From positions 1-33,091 of the forward strand of contig JALQPE010002002.1 in the NCBI GenBank assembly GCA_030407315.1: 33,091 nt of DNA, written 5' to 3'. Each line of letters opens with the position of its first letter. Position 1 is the first letter of the stretch. The translations under genes were made by a program, and so were the position numbers. Below, one piece after another: positions 27,671-33,091 of this stretch. Under the pieces are notes generated by a model, which made no database searches, was not told the DNA's origin, and saw only the letters and a program-made list of their open reading frames with translations. Origin of the DNA: Asparagopsis taxiformis (lineage: Eukaryota > Rhodophyta > Florideophyceae > Bonnemaisoniales > Bonnemaisoniaceae).

Positions 27671-30019
27671 CTATGCTGAACGTGGTGGGTATCCATCTTC
27701 TCTAGTTAAGACGCTCACTTCACCACCAGAAAGAATATCACTATTGTGCTCTACAATGCCACTTTGTCTATCGTATGAACAAACTCCTGACTCGCAGTTA
27801 TGTACGTGCAAAACTTCTCGGACCCCGTCGTTCATTTCAACGTGAACTATAGTATCATTCCCACCTTTCCGGTACATACCGTCTCCAGTGCATGTCAAGG
27901 GAATGCAGACAGCATATGGAGTTTTCTGCTTCCATTTCTTTGCCTTCTTCTCCTCTCCTTGCCCTACCACAATAAAAAAGGACAATGTGACGAAAAGGAC
28001 ACGTCTGGAACATGTGAATTCCTCCATGCTCGTCCTGCTATGGGCGGGTACTACTATACCAGCATCATACCATCCATCTTTGCACACTGCTTGAATGATG
28101 CTTCCAGGTTCAGCACGCCCTAACCTCGATTCGCTCTCAGATCCCTCATGACTAGTGCGCACTCTTTGTGCAGCAGTGAGCCACCATAGTCGTTCACCAT
28201 GTTGAGACCCGTTTACCTGTCTGGTTCTGAGAAAAGTTTCAGAAGCTTTACGTATCCTTGCCATCATGACGGTTTCTTCTGCCGGAACATTTTTCGCGTC
28301 TTCAACAGATTCCCCTCGCCACCGCGTGATTGGACAGTGGGTGCTCACCATAGTACTGCTCCTCTCTGATATGAGATGGAATACAGGACTTAAGAAGCAT
28401 CTTTTTGCTGCCTCTTCTGTCGCATGTGGACTCTCCGAAATTCCTTTTCCTAGTGCAAAATACACGCGTCTGCAATCGGCAGACGTCCATGTGTTTTGTA
28501 TTTGACCTACCGCACCCAGCGTGATGGCTATTCGTGCGAGCCAGTCATCGGCCATGATGAGCTCCATTGATGACAGATGTTCATTCTTATGGTTCGAGTT
28601 TCGAACCCCTCTTTTAAGAGGCTGGTGCATTCTCTCGAATAAAAGCTCTTCCACATGTTTCGCAGCTCCAAAAGCTGGTAATGTATGTACGCAAAATTCT
28701 ATCAACCGATGCAAGTTCGGTTTGTCCAGATGTTTCATTGCAATAGGATCCTTCTTGCATACCTCATGCAGTTCTTTCATATAGTCTGAAACAAGAGCTA
28801 GAATGTGGTCATGACGTCCGCCATTCTCGGCCTCGAACCTCCTGGTTGACTCAAGTCCATCTATCCACCATGTTGGGATGAATCGAATGCTGGCAACAAC
28901 CATTTGAAACTTTTTCAGCAAACGAAGAATACGTTCAAGTTTTTCATACCCGTCCCAAGAGTTCCCGATGACGATACGAAATGCCGAATAAAATGCTTGG
29001 GGAGCTACAACGAGAACAGCGAATATATCGCTCATGTTCATCGATAATAGGTAGTTCTGCCCGAATACCTGACTCTGACTACTCAAACAGAACATTCGGA
29101 GGGTATTCAGTAGAACTGTTTCCGCAACATTTCGAAGTACAGGTGTTGCTGCGGTGATTGTCGCATTCATCACATCTTGAGCCAGTCCGGAGAGCAGATG
29201 GTCTGGGGCAACTACAGCAGAGCGATATGGATCGAATTGACAAGGAACAACTGGAACTCCTTCTTCGTTTGTAGGAACTCCTCTCCGCACACGATTAAGG
29301 GATTCACTCAAATTATGGAGTGCCTTATTCTCAATCGGATCTAGGCTTAGTCCAAGAACTTTGAGCTGATCTTGCGATGCGACTTCCCTCACAAGCTTGT
29401 TTCGGTGCATTCCTCGGGCATGCGTACTCATCTGACTGTTTAGCAATGCTGTGTATGCATTTCGTGAACCTCCACTGCTGCTCATATCTTGCTTTTCGAA
29501 AATGCAGCTATGGCATGGTGTATTACTGGTGTGTCCACGGACATCCAGAGTATGCGAAACAGCTGGGTAATCTCCGATAAATCCAACAGGATCCAGGAAT
29601 ATGACCACATCTTCTCCATTTGCATCTTTCGCTGGAAAACCGTCTGTACTTCCCTTCACAATGTCGGGTACAACTCTCTCAATTACAACATTTGTTGAAA
29701 CTCCCGGGGGAACGAATCCAAGAACGCGGACTGCGTGGAAGCTTGCTCTCTTGCTTGGCTGTATGCCTAATGGAAGCATATAGCAGCCACCAAAACTTCC
29801 TTTCCGGCTTGTGAACGGCTGGAAGTCATCAGCATATAGCAGAAATCGGTATACGATATATTTCCTGCCATCTGAAAGATTCCCCTCACTGCAGGCATCC
29901 ATACGTTTAGAGCCGGGGTGCCATCTAGACCTCTTGTCTGGAGCTCCTATGAGCTGGACGTCTTTCACACCCGAATTTGTTCGCGATGTAGCTGCCCAGT
30001 TGCTCCCCTTGTGGAGCAA
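27671..30019 (-). CDS. CACTA/Plavaka-like transposase, main part
   Basis: A 782-codon frame. Near the N-terminus, SDGRKYIVYRFLLYADDFQP followed by KGSFGGCYMLPLGI and PPGVSTNVVIERVVPDIV, then VIFLDPVGFIGDYPAVSHTL followed by GHTSNTPCHSC, resembles the core of CACTA/EnSpm Tnp2-type and Plavaka transposases: an LY.DDF block, then an Asp before a G-D-P/Y-A motif and a C-x2-C near the catalytic region. Further on, HVEELLFERMHQPLKRGVRN followed by SNHKNEH fits the E...K...NHK pattern late in these proteins. They cut and paste elements and bind terminal and subterminal repeats. The frame has no ATG at its 5' end (TTG) and is joined by a change of frame to 29965-31317. A broken relative lies at 3326-5165. 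Confidence 0.7.
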   Translation of the reverse strand: MLHKGSNWAATSRTNSGVKDVQLIGAPDKRSRWHPGSKRMDACSEGNLSDGRKYIVYRFLLYADDFQPFTSRKGSFGGCYMLPLGIQPSKRASFHAVRVLGFVPPGVSTNVVIERVVPDIVKGSTDGFPAKDANGEDVVIFLDPVGFIGDYPAVSHTLDVRGHTSNTPCHSCIFEKQDMSSSGGSRNAYTALLNSQMSTHARGMHRNKLVREVASQDQLKVLGLSLDPIENKALHNLSESLNRVRRGVPTNEEGVPVVPCQFDPYRSAVVAPDHLLSGLAQDVMNATITAATPVLRNVAETVLLNTLRMFCLSSQSQVFGQNYLLSMNMSDIFAVLVVAPQAFYSAFRIVIGNSWDGYEKLERILRLLKKFQMVVASIRFIPTWWIDGLESTRRFEAENGGRHDHILALVSDYMKELHEVCKKDPIAMKHLDKPNLHRLIEFCVHTLPAFGAAKHVEELLFERMHQPLKRGVRNSNHKNEHLSSMELIMADDWLARIAITLGAVGQIQNTWTSADCRRVYFALGKGISESPHATEEAAKRCFLSPVFHLISERSSTMVSTHCPITRWRGESVEDAKNVPAEETVMMARIRKASETFLRTRQVNGSQHGERLWWLTAAQRVRTSHEGSESESRLGRAEPGSIIQAVCKDGWYDAGIVVPAHSRTSMEEFTCSRRVLFVTLSFFIVVGQGEEKKAKKWKQKTPYAVCIPLTCTGDGMYRKGGNDTIVHVEMNDGVREVLHVHNCESGVCSYDRQSGIVEHNSDILSGGEVSVLTREDGYPPRSA

Positions 30020-31376
30020 ATGAGAAAAGTCGCATGTTCAGAGCGTCCCTTTTTCAGATGTCTGTTCACGAGTAGTAACTCTTCAAATGTGCTCCCATCA
30101 GACTTACTTTTTGGCCGAAACAGAGTGATAGCGTCACCTGCCCGAATATCATTGTTGCAATGTTCTCCGTCGAGCGTTGTGGTGGAGACGACACGCCTCG
30201 CATTTCTTTTCTCAGTTTCTTCCATTGCATCGATTTGCGGGCCTATCACATCTTCCATATTTGATTCTTGTTGTTCTTCTCCGGTTGCAAGATAACTTGC
30301 AATGATGATAGCTTCAATTCTCCAGTCACTCCTTGCTGTAAAACTTCTTCTGCTCCTAGAATTCTTTCCAGTTTCGATGTTCTTTCCCTGTTTCGTTCTG
30401 GCTCCTCCCAGCTTAGCCACCAGGGCCTCTTGATTTGTCGTCGGCATACATATGATCCTCAACTCGTCTCCATGTCGGGCGTATACCTTTCTGTGCATCT
30501 TGTGACCGTCATGATCTGATGCACTTACCGAAATGCGATGGAATGGGTCATTCAGAACAGCTGAACGGCATTTGACAATGAAAGAGTTTTCAATACTTTC
30601 TGAAGCAATTTGATATGCTTCATCTTCTCTTTCATCACTACTATCCCTTTTACTAGACTTTATGCAGTCCAGAATGGGTCCGGTCTGTATATCCCTTTCC
30701 GCCCATGTGCTCGGTAGCACGACTCGTACCGATGTTGTAGTACAATGAGCTCTACGGCTACTAGACAGTCCTGGAGACATCTTTCCAAGCCTAGAGCCGC
30801 TTTTTGTTACATCTATTTCACACGTTGTATCCATGCTTTGTGGGAAACATGTTTTCAGAATGAACGGTAAAATGACTTTCCTCATGTACGAGTCGCTAGG
30901 TGCTTGATCCGAAATGTCCCGCTTGAAATTAGACATCTCACGCATACCTTCATAGTCCTTGCGTTTCATCCGTAGCGTTCCACTAAGCAATATTATTGCA
31001 GAGAATACTGGCCAGGTCAGCAGTTTATCCACAAGTCCGCGGTCATCTTCCGCTGCCTCTTCTCCGTCGTGGTCATCACAGCTCTCGGCCGAGCTTTCCT
31101 CAGAGCCTATCGTTTCTTCTTCTCTCGTAACTTTTCCAGCCTCAAAAAATGCAATGTGCTCTTCTCCATTGCCACTAGAAATATTCTCGTCTTCAGCAGA
31201 TGCTTTTCCGACGTTTTCGTCCGGTATATCGGCGTGAACCTCGAATGTTTCGTTCGAAACTAGCGGGTTTCCCCATTTTCGTGCCTTGTCCCACTTTCGT
31301 ATGGGATTGGCAATGATTCAAACCTTCTCCGGGTTCTTCGAGGTGTACCTTTCTTCCGAACAGCTGTTCGTTTCAT
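29965..31376 (-). CDS. N-terminal part of the CACTA/Plavaka-like transposase gene
   Basis: The open frame 31317-29965 carries an acidic N-terminal stretch, then KRKDYEGMREMSNFKRDISD and SDSYMRKVILPF, similar to the Y-x-x-L/M...P-S-x-x-L-R start of Plavaka-type proteins, then HNDD-type linkers. It overlaps the main frame (30019 downward) for about 55 bp near 30.0 kb, where the reading moves by -1. Upstream, an ATG at 31376 starts a basic 38-codon frame (KRTAVRKKGTPRRTRRR) that could be the real N-terminus, again one frame away. The product would be about 1230 residues. Two frame changes in one gene need explaining. Confidence 0.55.
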
Positions 31377-32211
31377 CTCTTCTCTTTGGATTCGAGAGAA
31401 CTTTGCACAAATTGTGGATTAATGTCAACTAGTAGGCAACTAATAAGATGGTATCCGTCTCTTTTAACCAGGCCACTGTAATAGTTTATAGTACCTATAT
31501 TTTCTTACCGTTACATCTTATCGAAAACTTCACACTGACTAGTGTCCTACCTAACTCAAGGAACAGGTGACTTGATTTCCCATGTTGGGTTCTTCAGCGA
31601 TCTTTAATGCCTCCAACGATTCCTGCTTCCTTTTCTGAATGAAATACACGAATCATTTACAATTTAGCTTCAGTACATGGTATAATAGGCCTCAATAGTA
31701 ATCTTGTTATGGTAATAAACTATATATAGATGAGAACACGGTTGCAATTCTCTTTCGGATTGTCTACTACTCTAATTTACAGCATTTATTCGATGTTTCT
31801 CCTTCAGTATGCAGCTAAACATCAATACCAAGACTTTTAGGTTGGTTTGACATTGCGTAGGGGCATGATTTCTATTTCTGCTAATTTATCACGTCCAGAA
31901 AATTTGACAGATCATCCGCTGCCAAATCATCTGCCACATCATCGTCTGCCAAATCATCTGCCTTCCAGTTACGACGAGGTCATTATGAGTGGATGAGCTG
32001 TCTATTTAAGGCTGTTGATGCGCGACGTATAGGACCATTTCATCATCCGGTTATCATGAAGATGACAGGTAAGGCTGGTACGTTGTCGAGTAGGTATCTT
32101 CCCCTCTCTCATTTCTTTCCACATGCTTTCCATGAAAGATAGTGCACTAACCATAAATATCGTTCTTCGCTGATCCTATTCTAGTCTATTGATTGCAAAT
32201 GATTCTGGCAT
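31377..32211. other. AT-rich non-coding stretch right of the transposase
   Basis: No supported gene. AATCATCTGCC-like units repeat at about 31910-31965 (AAATCATCTGCCA and variants). It probably contains the transposase promoter and internal DNA of the element's right end. Confidence 0.4.
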
Positions 32212-32281
32212 AGGTATTGGTTATAGGTTGGAATGACGAAAGCTTGCAAGCTTTCGTCATTCCAACCTACAACCAATACCT
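32212..32281. repeat. 70-bp near-perfect hairpin
   Basis: Left arm AGGTATTGGTTATAGGTTGG and right arm CCAACCTACAACCAATACCT flank a continuous inner palindrome GACGAAAGCTTGCAAGCTTT with its complement. There is one mismatched pair and essentially no loop. Confidence 0.85.
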
Positions 32282-32814
32282 TTGCACGCAAAAATAGTTC
32301 AATGATGGTAAGTTTGTTCATTCCATTCATACTCATGTTCTTCTCATCCTTTACAATACTTTTCTATATCCGATTGCTAACCTGTTGCAAATCATCTGTA
32401 ATGGTGTTTATTTCCCTCCTGTCTGAACATCACATGTAGTTTTGAAACAGCAAGGAACTCGATTTGCTTGCACAATAGTCCTGGTTGTAGAGATAGTAAG
32501 ATTTTAGATACGATAGTTCGATTTTATGAGTAGTCTAGTCTAATGATAGAACTGAAACAATCCTTCAGGCATCGTTGTCCTTGCTACATAAAAATTCTGA
32601 CATCCTTTTAGATCACACTTGGTTATCCCTATACACTTCTATGAAGACCACCGAGAGAGATACTCCATTCTGCCCGACATTTCGTAGCCAGATGCCTGAA
32701 CATGCGGCTGGAATGGCATTTCCACCTCATTCTATCGTCCTGAACATCAATTGTAGGCACTAGAAAGTATTACCCTAGGCATCATATTCTACTACTTTCC
32801 CGTTCTGTCCGAGT
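32282..32814. other. AT-rich non-coding stretch
   Basis: No gene or clear repeat seen. Short open frames here have no recognisable content. Confidence 0.35.
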
Positions 32815-33000
32815 CAGTACCGCCAGGCACTACAATTTACTGGTTCAGTATAGACTTCCCGGCAGTAAATTGTACTGTCTCAAGCACTAGTTCCAGGTAG
32901 TGAAATGTACTGCCACAGGTAGCACTTCCAGGTAGTACACTGCACTGCCACAGGCAGTAACTGGTACTGTCCTATGCCCCTGTCGAGTACAACACTATCA
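32815..33000. repeat. Right subterminal repeat cluster
   Basis: Short repeats of GGCAGTA/TACTGCC and GGTAGT type: CCGGCAGTAAATTGTACTG at about 32869, AATGTACTGCCACAGG at about 32923, CTGCCACAGGCAGTAACTGG at about 32946. CGGCAGT(A/G)AATTGTACTG is also present in the left cluster at about 9573. An AGGCACTACAATTTACTGG copy at about 32823 is the inverse of the TAGTGCCTGAGGCAGT-type copies on the left. The true end of the element may lie beyond 33091. Confidence 0.55.
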
Positions 33001-33091
33001 GACAGTACTTTACGCTGATCTGGACAGCTCTATAATACATCAAAATCTACTACTTTTTGTAGTTGGCTGTGGGGCAGCAATTTCACATATC

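Overview
This window looks like eukaryotic nuclear DNA that is dense in mobile elements. The signs are Ty1/copia, PIF/Harbinger and CACTA/Plavaka-type transposon parts, SET domains and long low-complexity linkers, with no bacterial-style operons or ribosome-binding sites. I cannot name the host. An alga (for example a red alga) or a fungus would both fit, and the sequence alone does not decide.

Region 1 (1-5.2 kb) is a graveyard: a minus-strand copia gag remnant with a likely 161-bp LTR, a broken PIF/Harbinger transposase, a TRIM-like stretch with about 180-bp direct terminal repeats, and a decayed minus-strand Plavaka-like transposase fragment. Region 2 (5.2-9.2 kb) has three foldback repeats and then a decayed minus-strand copy of a DNA methyltransferase-SET gene.

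Region 3 (about 9.24 kb to the right edge) reads as one large element. Clusters of short GGCAGTA-type repeats lie at 9.24-9.61 kb and 32.8-33.0 kb. Between them, from left to right, are: an unknown coiled-coil gene (+); an unknown gene with a possible Tudor/Agenet-like N-terminus (-); a ParB-like/beta-class DNA methyltransferase/SET gene (+); two paralogous ParB-like/linker/2-oxoglutarate dioxygenase-like genes (-); and a CACTA/Plavaka-like transposase (-).

Four of the five gaps between these genes carry the same odd-length palindrome, AATAATACC-G-GGTATTATT, set in longer inverted arms. It occurs once at 11.77 kb and as degenerate tandem arrays at 17.7-18.6, 22.3-22.9 and 27.0-27.4 kb. The fifth gap, a divergent promoter, has a different 72-bp hairpin.

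Working model (inference): a giant CACTA/Plavaka-type transposon carries a chromatin and DNA modification system. A ParB-like module is joined in one protein to a writer (DNA methyltransferase plus SET) and in two others to a candidate oxidase or eraser. The palindromic arrays are candidate binding or modification sites. Nearly every long gene has one or more frame breaks, so decay, unrecognised introns or indel errors in the assembly must be separated before calling any of them active.
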